A stretch of 12,485 bases of DNA from Acidobacteriota bacterium (GTDB lineage Bacteria; Acidobacteriota; Vicinamibacteria; Vicinamibacterales; SCN-69-37): assembly GCA_021824055.1 (NCBI GenBank), contig JAKALV010000073.1:1-12485 (forward strand), in the 5' to 3' direction. The notes under the pieces were generated by a model that ran no database searches, had not been told where the DNA came from, and saw nothing but the letters and a program-made list of their open reading frames with translations. Of this stretch, positions 1 through 6,846 are shown in pieces. The translations under genes were made by a program, and so were the position numbers. How positions within the stretch are numbered: the first letter of the stretch is position 1; each line of letters starts with the position of its first letter.

Positions 1-69
1 GTCGGCGACCGCGTCGTCGCGCTGCGTGCGGGCATCGTGATCGACGTGCTGATCGACATCTTCCGGTAA
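1..69 (+). CDS. C-terminal end of an unidentified protein (partial)
   Basis: Frame 1 is open from the first base and ends at a TAA stop at 67-69. It gives 22 residues that begin VGDRVVAL and end LIDIFR. Codon usage (GC-rich third positions) looks like real coding sequence. The fragment is too short to assign to a family. It reads in the same direction as the MarR gene, 110 bases away. A 7-bp GC-rich inverted repeat (73-79 with 92-98, 12-base loop) follows the stop, but no T-run follows it. Confidence 0.45.
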   Translation, partial: VGDRVVALRAGIVIDVLIDIFR

Positions 70-118
70 CACCGGCCCGGCATCGGCGATTCGGGCCGCG
101 TCTCCGGCATCGCCCCCC

Positions 119-164
119 TTGACACCGGCGGCGCGCATATGTTTCGATATGAAAGTAATTACTT
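119..164 (+). promoter_or_regulatory. Probable promoter and MarR-type operator
   Basis: A perfect -35-like TTGACA lies at 119-124, but no good -10 box is found at the usual distance (TTCGAT at 143-148 is the best, with an 18-base spacer). A perfect 12-bp AT-rich palindrome, AAGTAATTACTT, lies at 153-164, only 15 bases before the MarR start codon in otherwise very GC-rich DNA. MarR proteins typically bind such palindromes near their own promoter, so this is probably the autoregulatory operator of the MarR-NmrA pair. The assignment is inferred from position and symmetry only. Confidence 0.5.
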
Positions 165-179
165 CGAATTGAAACAAAT

Positions 180-653
180 ATGCCGACGCACTACCGCGGA
201 ACCCCGGACGAACGACGCGCTCTCGACGCGTTCATCAAGCTGATGCGCGCGACCGACTGCATCTCGGCGGACCTCACGCGGCAGGTCGGCGAGGCCGGGC
301 TGACCCTGGGGCAGTTCGGCGTGCTCGAGTCGCTGCTCCATCTCGGCCCCATGTGCCTGGGCGACCTCGGGGCCAAGCTGCTCCGCAGCGGCTCGAACCT
401 GACGACGGTCGTCGGCAATCTCGAGAAGCGCGGCCTCGTCGTGCGGACGCCGCGAGCCACCGACCGGCGCGTGGTCGACGTCGACCTCACGCCGAAAGGC
501 CGACGCCTGATCACGCGCCTGTTCCCCGCGCACGCGCGCCGCATCGCCGGGATCTTCTCGGCCCTCTCATCCACCGAACAACGCGAGCTCGGCGATCTGT
601 GCCGCACGCTCGGCCGCAGCCTTTCCACCACCACAGGAGACGACACGAAATGA
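180..653 (+). CDS. MarR-family transcriptional regulator
   Basis: This 157-residue protein has the normal length of the MarR family, which are dimeric winged-helix regulators that usually respond to phenolic, oxidant or drug-like ligands. The winged helix is visible. A helix around residues 59-69 (CLGDLGAKLLR) is followed by the recognition helix SNLTTVVGNLEKRGLV (72-87) and the wing, with the family hallmark DRR (95-97) and DLTPKGR (102-108). The helices at both ends would form the dimer interface. The ATG at 180 has no clear Shine-Dalgarno sequence, so initiation may be leaderless or weak. The gene overlaps the downstream NmrA-like gene by 4 bases (ATGA), so the two are co-transcribed, and the regulator probably controls this pair through the palindrome just upstream. 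The ligand is unknown. C27 is a possible redox site but is not diagnostic. Confidence 0.9.
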   Translation: MPTHYRGTPDERRALDAFIKLMRATDCISADLTRQVGEAGLTLGQFGVLESLLHLGPMCLGDLGAKLLRSGSNLTTVVGNLEKRGLVVRTPRATDRRVVDVDLTPKGRRLITRLFPAHARRIAGIFSALSSTEQRELGDLCRTLGRSLSTTTGDDTK

Positions 654-1495
654 GCAACCGCACGATTCTGATCACCGGCGCCACCGGCCAACAGGGCGGC
701 GCCACGGCCCGCGCACTCATGGGCAAGGGTTTCAACATTCGCGCGCTGACCCGCAAACCGGACGGCGACGCCGCCAAGGCGCTTGCCGCAGCGGGCGCCG
801 AGATCGTCAAGGGTAATCTCGAAGACGCCGAGTCGCTGAAGGCCGCCCTCGCGGGCGCGTGGGGCGCGTATGGCGTCCAGAACACGTGGGAAGCCGGCGT
901 CGAGAAGGAAGAAGAACAGGGCAAGCGCTTCGCGACGCTCGCCAAAGCCGCCGGCGTCGAGCACTTCGTCTACGCCTCGGTCGGCTCCGCGCACCTCAAG
1001 ACGGGCATCCCGCATTTCGACAACAAGGCGCGCGTCGAAGACACGGTGCGCGGCCTCGGCTTCCCGTCCTACGCCATCATCCGTCCCGTCTTCTTCATGG
1101 AGAACATGGTCAGCCCCTGGTTCCTCAACAACGACACGATCTACACCGCGCTGTCGCCGGCGACGAAACTGCAGATGATCGCCGTGAAGGACATCGGCCA
1201 GTACGGCGCGCTCGCGTTCATCGACGCGGCCCGCTTCCGCAACCGCGCCATCGACATCGCCGGCGATGCGGTGACGATGCCGGAAGCCGCCGAGACGCTG
1301 TCGGCAGCAATGGGACGCACCATCTCGTTCGTTCAGATTCCGATCTCGGACGTGCGCAAGAACAGCGAGGACTTTGCGCTGATGCTCGAGTGGTTCGAGA
1401 CGGTGGGCTACAACGCCGACATCGCGGCCAACGCGAAGGAATTCGGCATCCCGCCAACGACGTTCGCGGCCTGGGCGGCGGGGCTGAAGCGGTAG
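650..1495 (+). CDS. NmrA-like NAD(P)-binding Rossmann protein
   Basis: This 281-residue protein starts with the dinucleotide-binding motif ITGATGQQGG (residues 8-17, GxxGxxG), followed by RALTRKP (about 32-38). That is the NmrA/HSCARG type of atypical short-chain dehydrogenase. FVYASVGSA (about 104-112) and IIRPVFFMENM (about 143-153) are also typical of the group. These proteins either sense the NAD(P)H state or act as reductases or isomerases of quinone-like and phenylpropanoid substrates, and the sequence does not tell which. The ATG at 650 is chosen because it overlaps the MarR stop codon as ATGA and has a good AGGAGA ribosome binding site at 635-640. Upstream in-frame extension would run inside the MarR gene. 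Pairing with MarR suggests an inducible response to an electrophile or oxidant. Confidence 0.88.
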   Translation: MSNRTILITGATGQQGGATARALMGKGFNIRALTRKPDGDAAKALAAAGAEIVKGNLEDAESLKAALAGAWGAYGVQNTWEAGVEKEEEQGKRFATLAKAAGVEHFVYASVGSAHLKTGIPHFDNKARVEDTVRGLGFPSYAIIRPVFFMENMVSPWFLNNDTIYTALSPATKLQMIAVKDIGQYGALAFIDAARFRNRAIDIAGDAVTMPEAAETLSAAMGRTISFVQIPISDVRKNSEDFALMLEWFETVGYNADIAANAKEFGIPPTTFAAWAAGLKR

Positions 1496-1539
1496 GAGCA
1501 TCGGCTCGACCGCATCGGCCCGGGCGCGAAGTCGTGGGA

Positions 1540-1908
1540 TCAGAGCTCCATGCGCTCGCGCGGGCGAAGCTGCGCGAGCATCCGTTGATCGGCCGTCGCC
1601 ACCTTCCAGCCGCGCAACCGGGCATGCGCCATGATCAGACGATCGAACGGGTCGCGGGTCCACGTGAGGTCGGCGGCTTCCTCGAACCAGCCCAGCGCGG
1701 GCGGTTCGTCGACCAGCCAGCGGTCGTCGAGCACGATCCGCTCGACGAGATCCGCGCCGGCCTTGAGGCGGCCGATTTCCACGAGCATCTGCAGTTCGAG
1801 AATCGTCGCGGGCGAGAGGTGGAGACGACGGGATTCGCTGGTCAATCCACGCGCGCGCCGGTGGCCCTGGTCGAGCCACAGCAGCGCGTTCGTGTCGAGC
1901 AGGATCAT
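1540..1908 (-). CDS. PIN-domain ribonuclease toxin, VapC-like
   Basis: This 122-residue protein has the full PIN-domain signature. It starts MILLDTNALLW with the first catalytic acid at D5, has E38 in ATILELQ, has DPFDRLI with D86 and D89, and has ATADQRM with D107. These acids bind the metal ion for RNA cleavage in VapC toxins, which usually cut tRNA or rRNA. The length is normal and all catalytic residues are present, so it should be active. Its ATG overlaps the stop codon of the upstream antitoxin gene by 4 bases (ATGA), the standard type II toxin-antitoxin arrangement. The gene converges on the NmrA gene with 44 bases between the two stop codons and no visible terminator. Confidence 0.92.
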   Translation of the reverse strand: MILLDTNALLWLDQGHRRARGLTSESRRLHLSPATILELQMLVEIGRLKAGADLVERIVLDDRWLVDEPPALGWFEEAADLTWTRDPFDRLIMAHARLRGWKVATADQRMLAQLRPRERMEL

Positions 1909-2168
1909 TTCCGCTTCTTCGCCGCGGCGCGGCCGGCGAAGGTCAACCCGTCAGGCGTCCACTCCCACGTCCACTCGCCGGTCAGCACCGCGGGATCAAC
2001 GACGTCCACCAGCGGCTTGCGCGCCGAGGTCCGCTTCTTCGGCGAGCCTTCACGCGTCAGCCGGTACTGCACCCCCTTCCGCTCGATCAGGACCGGGACG
2101 CCCTGGTAGGCGGCGTCGAGCGCCTCGCTCAGACGCTCGCGGAGGACCGCTGCAGGATACTTCTTCAT
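1905..2168 (-). CDS. Type II antitoxin, Phd/YefM- or VapB-like
   Basis: This protein is 87 residues when started at the ATG at 2168 (MKKYPAAVLRERLSEAL). Its N-terminal half resembles the Phd/YefM DNA-binding and dimerisation fold (RERLSEALDAAYQGVPVLI, then a strand RKGVQYRLTRE). The charged C-terminal half, with WTWEWTPDG near the end, would wrap around the toxin. The gene is directly upstream of the PIN toxin and overlaps it by 4 bases. The frame stays open to an upstream GTG at 2192. I prefer the ATG at 2168 because the upstream codons lie inside the -10-like box and palindromic operator at 2174-2186. No Shine-Dalgarno sequence precedes this ATG, so the mRNA may be nearly leaderless. The exact antitoxin family is uncertain. 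Confidence 0.8.
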   Translation of the reverse strand: MKKYPAAVLRERLSEALDAAYQGVPVLIERKGVQYRLTREGSPKKRTSARKPLVDVVDPAVLTGEWTWEWTPDGLTFAGRAAAKKRK

Positions 2169-2173
2169 AGCGA

Positions 2174-2186
2174 TGTACATTGTACA
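2174..2186 (-). promoter_or_regulatory. Palindromic operator over the toxin-antitoxin promoter
   Basis: The sequence TGTACA-T-TGTACA is a perfect 6-bp inverted repeat around one base. It lies 6 bases before the antitoxin ATG. Read on the minus strand it contains TACAAT (2184-2179), a 5/6 match to the -10 consensus. No -35 box is visible. Antitoxins and toxin-antitoxin complexes usually repress their own promoter by binding such palindromes, so this is the likely autoregulatory site. Confidence 0.62.
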
Positions 2187-2369
2187 ACGCACTGGACACG
2201 CCCGCGCGGCATCGACGCGGCACTTGGGTTGGCCCGCGCGTCAGCCGCCGTTCGACACCTCGAAGCCGACGTCACGCCGCGCGCCGGGGCGATCGACATC
2301 GCACGCGCGCGGAGGATTCCAGAGTGACTTTGGCCCCCGTCAGACGCTACTCTTTGATAAAGCTCGGCG

Positions 2370-2446
2370 GGGCCCTTAGCTTAGCGGTTCAAAGCTGCCG
2401 GCTCATAACCGGCTGATCCCAGGTTCGAATCCTGGAGGGCCCACCA
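2370..2446 (+). tRNA. tRNA with anticodon CAT (tRNA-Ile2 or elongator tRNA-Met)
   Basis: The full cloverleaf can be folded by eye. The acceptor stem is GGGCCCT (2370-2376) with AGGGCCC (2436-2442), followed by discriminator A and an encoded CCA (2444-2446). The D stem is GCTT/AAGC, the anticodon stem GCCGG/CCGGC (2397-2401, 2409-2413) with loop CTCATAA, and the T stem CCAGG/CCTGG with loop TTCGAAT. The anticodon CAT is at 2404-2406. The 7-bp acceptor pairing starting at G1 excludes an initiator tRNA, which has a mismatch at position 1. C4-G69 and C5-G68 pairs, known recognition elements for the lysidine synthetase TilS in E. coli, favour tRNA-Ile2 (reading AUA after lysidine modification) over tRNA-Met. 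A weak promoter may lie upstream (GTGACT at 2324, TACTCT at 2348). Confidence 0.95.
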
Positions 2447-2449
2447 ATA

Positions 2450-2466
2450 CCGCGGCTGCGCCGCGG
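2450..2466. repeat. Short GC-rich hairpin after the tRNA
   Basis: CCGCGGC (2450-2456) and GCCGCGG (2460-2466) are perfect complements around a 3-base TGC loop, 3 bases after the tRNA CCA end. It could help end or process the tRNA transcript, but the plus strand continues with an A/G-rich run rather than T residues, so it is not a standard intrinsic terminator in that direction. Confidence 0.5.
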
Positions 2467-2469
2467 AAA

Positions 2470-2497
2470 GCAAAAGGCAGAAGGCAAAAGGCACAAA
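2470..2497 (+). repeat. Four-unit 7-bp purine-rich tandem repeat
   Basis: The units are GCAAAAG, GCAGAAG, GCAAAAG and the degenerate GCACAAA, in direct succession. The strand bias (purines on the plus strand) contrasts with the GC-rich surroundings. The array lies between the tRNA and the zinc-ribbon gene. Its function is not evident. It may be a slippage-prone microsatellite or part of the leader of the next gene. Confidence 0.6.
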
Positions 2498-2544
2498 CAA
2501 AGGTAGAAACACGATGAAGACAAATCAACCACGCAACGTGTGTT

Positions 2545-3033
2545 ATGAGCGACCGTAAGTACAGCCAGCGCGGCTACCAGGACAGCGATCGCGACCGCGA
2601 TCGACGGGAACGCAGCCCAGCCGCTCCCCGCAAGCCGCTCGAGAAATTCGATCCACGCATCCCACGCGATCCGAAGACCCCGAACATGATGGGGTTCAAA
2701 GAAACGTTCCGCTGCGTTCGATGCGGCCACGAGGAGAGCCCCGACATCGGCTCGCTCAGCCGGTGCAGCAAGTGCGGCGTGGCGCTGCGCGCGTGTATTC
2801 AGTGCGCGTCGTTCGATTCGTCAGCCACCTTCGAATGCCAGGAAAAGCTGACGTCGCGCGTCAGCCCGAAAGATGAGGCGAACGACTGCCGGCTCTTTTC
2901 GCCGCGCATGAAGGTCGAAAAGGAAACCCACTCCACGCCGGCGCCCGTGCCGGAACGCGCCGAACGCACCAGCCGGCCCAGTGGCCCGTCCGCCGCCGCG
3001 CGCAAGGCCTTCGACGATCTGTTCAAAAGTTAG
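2545..3033 (+). CDS. Small cysteine-rich zinc-ribbon protein of unknown function
   Basis: This 162-residue soluble protein has three parts. Residues 1-45 are a low-complexity charged tail rich in D and R. A cysteine-rich core follows, with CVRC (57-60), CSKC (74-77) and CIQC (84-87) plus single C98 and C115. The third part is a linker ending in the compact motif ARKAFDDLFKS (152-162). The first two CxxC pairs look like a rubredoxin/zinc-ribbon knuckle. CIQC with C98 and C115 could bind a second metal. No catalytic domain is recognised, so a nucleic-acid or protein adaptor role is only a guess. The ATG at 2545 has no good Shine-Dalgarno sequence; a 14-codon open frame at 2514-2558 overlaps it. 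The stop codon overlaps the stop of the convergent kinase gene (TTAG at 3030-3033). Confidence 0.72.
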   Translation: MSDRKYSQRGYQDSDRDRDRRERSPAAPRKPLEKFDPRIPRDPKTPNMMGFKETFRCVRCGHEESPDIGSLSRCSKCGVALRACIQCASFDSSATFECQEKLTSRVSPKDEANDCRLFSPRMKVEKETHSTPAPVPERAERTSRPSGPSAAARKAFDDLFKS

Positions 3034-5162
3034 CGACCAGACGCCAGCAGCCGGCCGACGTGGCCGAGCAACTGGTCGACCGTGAACGGTTTGAGCAGCA
3101 CGAGCGCGCCCATCCGCGCCGCCTGCTCCTCGATGGTGGGATCCGCGGAATATCCGGTGACGAAGAGCACGCCGCATCCGGGCCGCGTGCGCCGGAAGTG
3201 CGCGGCCAGTTCGAGGCCGTCACGATTCGGCATGACCACGTCGGTCACGAGCAGATCAATCCGCGATTCGTGCGCATCCGCGACGGCCGTGCCTTCCAGT
3301 CCGTCGGCGGCTTCGAGCACGCGGCATCCGGCGCCGCGCAGCACCTCCGTGACAAATTCCCTCACGCCGGCATCGTCTTCCGCCACCAGCACCGACGCCG
3401 ACAGCGGCGAGCGCGGCGCTCGCGCCTCCACCGGTCCGGCGGTCGGCGCCGCTTCGACGCGCGGCAGGAGCATCTCGAACGTCGTGCCGTCACCGACCCG
3501 GCTCGACACGCGAATGGCGCCGCCCGCATGCACGACGCTGCCGTACACGGTCGACAGGCCGAGGCCCGTGCCGCGGCCGCTCTCCTTCGTCGTGAAGAAC
3601 GGTTCGAACACGCGCGCCGCCACCTCCGGCGGCATACCCTGCCCGGAGTCGCTCAGCGTCACGCACACCGCGGGCCCCGGCGCGATCGCGCCGACGAATG
3701 ACGAATCGATGGCGTCGACCCACACGTCGCGCGCGTGAATGCTGAATGCGCCCCCGGCCGGCATCGCGTCACGCGCGTTCACCGCGATGTTCAGAATGAT
3801 CTGTTCGAACTGCACCGGATCCATCAGCACGGCGAGCGGGCCGGCGCCGGTCTCGACGCGCAACGCGATGTCTTCGCCGAGCAGGCGCGGCAGCAGTTCA
3901 CGCGCGTCGGCCAGCCGTTCGCACAAATCGATGACCACCGGTTGGCTGATCTCGCGCCGCGCGAACGCCAGCAGTTTCCGCGTCAGATCGCGCGCGCGCT
4001 CGCCCGCCTGGATCACGCCGTCCAGATACCGGTCCATCGGGCCGCCGGCCTCCGGCAGATCGCGGGCCAGCTCCGCATTGCCCAGAATGGCGGTCAGCAG
4101 ATTGTTGAAGTCATGGGCGATCCCGCCGGCCAGGCGTCCGACCGTTTCCAGGCGCTCGCCCGCCTCGAGCCGAGCCTGAAGTTCGCGTTGTTCGGTGACG
4201 TCCCGGCCGACGCCGAGAATGCCGCCGATGGCGGGCACGTGCAGCAGGTTCCGACCGAAGGTCTCCAGCCAGCGCCAGCCGCCCGCCTTGTGGCGGAACC
4301 GCAATGTCAAGCGCGCCAGCTTTTCCGGATCAGCCAGGACCTCCGCCATGACGGCGCCGGCCACCGCCACATCGTCGGGGTGGGCGTGCGCCAGGATCGA
4401 CTGACCAACGCGCTCGCCCGGTGTGAAGCCCAGCACGCGCTCCACGGCGGCATTCTCGAAGACGATGGTGCCGTCCGCGTCGAGGATCACGACAATGTCG
4501 AGCACGCTCTCGACGATGGCCTGCGTGCGCTCGCGCTCACCCTGTAACTGCGCTTCGGCGATCTGTTCGTTGTCGAGCACGCGTTCGTGCTCCCGCGCGG
4601 CGCGCTCGGTGCGCCAACTCCACCACAGCGCGATCAACGAACCGAACAGAAAGAGCTCCGCGTCCATCAACGGGCGGTGCCGGGTGATGTGCGCCGCCGA
4701 CACCGGATCGAGGCCGGCGGGCAGGAGCCACGCGGTGGCCGCCAGCAGAACCGCGGAGGCGCTGGTCAGCACGGCGGCGGCCCTCCATCCGGCGGCCAGC
4801 GCCGTCAGCACCACGGTGACCGTGAGTAGCTCGGCGGCGGGCGCCGCCCAGCCAACCACAACAAGCAGCGCGGCCGACGGCAGCCAGAGGCCGGCGATGA
4901 TCAGCCAGGCGCCTGGCCGGGTGTGGCCCGCGAGCGACGCGACTAGCGCGCCGACCGTGCAGGCCACGGACACCGCGATCAGGCTCCAGCCCACGGCGGG
5001 CACGGGTCCGCCCAGCGGTGCAAGGGCCGCGTACGTCGCCGCGGCGACCGCGGCCAACGCCGACACCCTCACCATCGCGCGCCGATCGTCCGCCAGGCGA
5101 GTGCCCGCGCGGCGCGGCGGCTCCGGCAGCTCGGTGGGGACGCTTCCGTGGGGCGCAGTCAC
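3030..5162 (-). CDS. Membrane PAS hybrid histidine kinase with C-terminal receiver
   Basis: This is a 710-residue hybrid sensor kinase. About six hydrophobic membrane segments (roughly 31-50, 57-78, 84-104, 110-124, 127-148, 168-184) lead into a coiled-coil-like linker and a PAS domain (about 212-325, ending VGRDVTEQRE). The kinase core follows: phosphoacceptor H350 in GGIAHDFNNLLTAI, N-box N458/N462, G1 box DSGQGM (505-510) and G2 box GRGTGLGL (529-536). The receiver has acidic residues E595-D597, phosphoacceptor D641, T669 and K691. All key residues are intact. There is no DNA-binding output, so phosphate probably passes to another protein or stays inside. The GTG start overlaps the stop of the upstream PGPGW-like gene as GTGA, implying coupled translation. 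It is the last gene of the electron-transfer operon and may sense quinone or membrane state; the signal is not readable from sequence. Confidence 0.92.
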   Translation of the reverse strand: MTAPHGSVPTELPEPPRRAGTRLADDRRAMVRVSALAAVAAATYAALAPLGGPVPAVGWSLIAVSVACTVGALVASLAGHTRPGAWLIIAGLWLPSAALLVVVGWAAPAAELLTVTVVLTALAAGWRAAAVLTSASAVLLAATAWLLPAGLDPVSAAHITRHRPLMDAELFLFGSLIALWWSWRTERAAREHERVLDNEQIAEAQLQGERERTQAIVESVLDIVVILDADGTIVFENAAVERVLGFTPGERVGQSILAHAHPDDVAVAGAVMAEVLADPEKLARLTLRFRHKAGGWRWLETFGRNLLHVPAIGGILGVGRDVTEQRELQARLEAGERLETVGRLAGGIAHDFNNLLTAILGNAELARDLPEAGGPMDRYLDGVIQAGERARDLTRKLLAFARREISQPVVIDLCERLADARELLPRLLGEDIALRVETGAGPLAVLMDPVQFEQIILNIAVNARDAMPAGGAFSIHARDVWVDAIDSSFVGAIAPGPAVCVTLSDSGQGMPPEVAARVFEPFFTTKESGRGTGLGLSTVYGSVVHAGGAIRVSSRVGDGTTFEMLLPRVEAAPTAGPVEARAPRSPLSASVLVAEDDAGVREFVTEVLRGAGCRVLEAADGLEGTAVADAHESRIDLLVTDVVMPNRDGLELAAHFRRTRPGCGVLFVTGYSADPTIEEQAARMGALVLLKPFTVDQLLGHVGRLLASGR

Positions 5163-5554
5163 GATGTGGTGGGCTCCGGGGCCAGCACCAGCGGCGACTG
5201 CCCGAACCGGAGGCGGATGGCGTTGATCGCCTGCAGCACCCGCCGCTGCGACACCAGGCGCGCTTCGAGGCGGTGCTTGCCGGGGAAGTCGATCAGCGAG
5301 ACGCCGATGAGGATGGTGAGGATGCCCTGCCCCGGCAGCACCAGCATGGCGATGCCGGCCAGCAGAAACACGACGCCGGCGAGGTTCTTGATGATGAGCC
5401 CGGTAGTCCGCAGGACGGGATGCCGATCGATCATCCAGCGCCGCGGCACGCGGGTATCGAAGTAGTCAGCCGGCAATTGAACGAGGATCCATGGAATCGC
5501 GATCAGCGACGCCACGAATCCGACCACGGATGCCGCCGCGAGCCAGGCCAGCAC
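5159..5554 (-). CDS. Small membrane protein, PGPGW-like
   Basis: This 131-residue protein has an N-terminal hydrophobic segment (about 1-27) and a second hydrophobic region around 52-88. The second region contains LVLPGQGILTILIGVSLIDFPGK, split here as LVLPGQGILTI plus LIGVSLIDFPGK. This resembles the glycine/proline hairpin that names the putative transmembrane PGPGW family, with PGQG in place of PGPG. The function of that family is unknown. The start is GTG at 5554 with a close GGAG at 5558-5561. A TATAGT at 5563-5568 on this strand may be a -10 box of an internal promoter, but no -35 is seen. It lies 43 bases after the NrfD gene and overlaps the hybrid kinase gene by 4 bases, so it may work with that kinase. 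Confidence 0.65.
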   Translation of the reverse strand: MLAWLAAASVVGFVASLIAIPWILVQLPADYFDTRVPRRWMIDRHPVLRTTGLIIKNLAGVVFLLAGIAMLVLPGQGILTILIGVSLIDFPGKHRLEARLVSQRRVLQAINAIRLRFGQSPLVLAPEPTTS

Positions 5555-5597
5555 AGGCTCCGACTATACCGCGGGATCCGGCCGCGCCGCGCCGCGG

Positions 5598-6839
5598 TCA
5601 GTGCGTGACGGCCGCTCGCGGGTCCCTGGCGCCGTGAAACTCACCGAGCAGGATCGGCACGGCCACCTTCAGCATCAACGTGAAGACGAGGAACCCCAGC
5701 GCGAACACGCCGGCCGCCACCCGCAATTCCGCGATGGTCGGATAGTACACATAGATCTCGCCCAGGGCGTCCGGCGTGAGCCCCGGAATGATCAGGCCCA
5801 TGCCCTTGTCGATGTAGCAGCCGGCATACGTGGCGAAGCAGCCCGTGTACAACAGCACGGGATTGCGCCGCGCCTTGGGAATGATGAACAGGACGAACGC
5901 CGTGACGTTCAGCAAGACCGCGGTCCAGGCAAACGGCACGAGCGTGCGGTGCTCGCCGATGCCCTGGAACCAGTAGCGCGTGTAGAGCGCATGCTCGGTG
6001 TTCGAGTAGTACTCCTTGAACGCTTCGGAGCCGTGCAGGAACAGATTGATGAACGTCGCGTAGGCCATCAGCTCCGCAATCTTCCACACGGCCTCGTCCT
6101 GGATCTCAAACCGCGTGAACTTGCGCAGCAGCAGCACGACGGCCAGCAGGATCGCGGGCCCCGAGCAGAACGCCGACGCGAGGAACTGCGGCGCCAGGAT
6201 CGAGGAGTTCCAGTACGGGCGCGCGGCCAGGCCGTTGTAGAGAAACGCCGTCACGGTGTGGATGCCCACGGCCATCGGGATCGACAGGAGCACGAGCGGC
6301 ACCACGATCTTCTTGTTGTAGTGCCGGCCGTGAAACGCGCGGTACAGGATGTGGGTGACCACGATGAAGTTCACGATGAAGTACAGGTTCAGCACGATCA
6401 CGTCCCACGCCAGGATCGACTGCGGAAAGTTCATGTGCCCGAAGCCCGGCAGCAGATGCCAGAACCGGTCGGGCCGCCCGATGTCGACCAGCACGAACAG
6501 CAGGCACATCACGATCGCGCTGACGGCCAGCAATTCACCGAAGATCACGATCTCGCGAATGGGCTTCCAGTCGTACACATACGCCGGAATCACGAGCACC
6601 ACGGCGGCGGCCGCGACGCCGACGAGAAACGTGAAGTTGCCGATGTAGAACCCCCAGCTGACCTGGTCGCGCATGGCGGTCACGATCAGGCCGTGACGCA
6701 CCTGCGCCGCAAACGCGTCGGCTCCGGACAGGATCAGGACGGCGAGCACCGCCAACCAGACCCAGTAGGTGGTATTGCCGCGGGTGACGAGTTGGACGCT
6801 GCCGGTGACGAACCTGGGGAACTTCTGAGAAAAGCTCAC
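5598..6839 (-). CDS. NrfD/PsrC-family quinone-interacting membrane subunit
   Basis: This 413-residue protein has about nine to ten predicted membrane helices. The family signature regions are recognisable: WGFYIGNFTFLVG (62-74), DIGRPDRFWHLLPG (119-132), SILAWDVIVLNLYF (141-154) and HTVTAFLYNGLAARP-YWNSSILAP (about 194-217). The NrfD/PsrC family, including DsrP and CbcU-type proteins, anchors an iron-sulfur subunit to the membrane and exchanges electrons with the quinone pool. The length matches these family members. The gene starts with GTG at 6839, 7 bases after the ferredoxin stop, with GAGG 5 bases upstream. The neighbouring ferredoxin and tetraheme cytochrome are the expected partners of a complex linking quinone to periplasmic cytochromes. 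The direction of electron flow cannot be told from sequence. Confidence 0.9.
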   Translation of the reverse strand: MSFSQKFPRFVTGSVQLVTRGNTTYWVWLAVLAVLILSGADAFAAQVRHGLIVTAMRDQVSWGFYIGNFTFLVGVAAAAVVLVIPAYVYDWKPIREIVIFGELLAVSAIVMCLLFVLVDIGRPDRFWHLLPGFGHMNFPQSILAWDVIVLNLYFIVNFIVVTHILYRAFHGRHYNKKIVVPLVLLSIPMAVGIHTVTAFLYNGLAARPYWNSSILAPQFLASAFCSGPAILLAVVLLLRKFTRFEIQDEAVWKIAELMAYATFINLFLHGSEAFKEYYSNTEHALYTRYWFQGIGEHRTLVPFAWTAVLLNVTAFVLFIIPKARRNPVLLYTGCFATYAGCYIDKGMGLIIPGLTPDALGEIYVYYPTIAELRVAAGVFALGFLVFTLMLKVAVPILLGEFHGARDPRAAVTH

Positions 6840-6846
6840 ACGGACC

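Noticed and set aside
73..98. Intrinsic terminator after the first partial gene
   Set aside because: A 7-bp stem with a 12-base loop exists, but no T-run follows; it may be a chance GC-rich pairing.
191..1879. Long minus-strand open frame of 562 codons across the MarR and NmrA genes
   Set aside because: It is Arg/Ala-rich, has no recognisable domain, and lies opposite two genes with clear family motifs. It is a shadow frame of GC-rich coding DNA.
2470..2497. Start of a CRISPR-like array
   Set aside because: Units are 7 bp in direct tandem with no spacers and no cas genes nearby.
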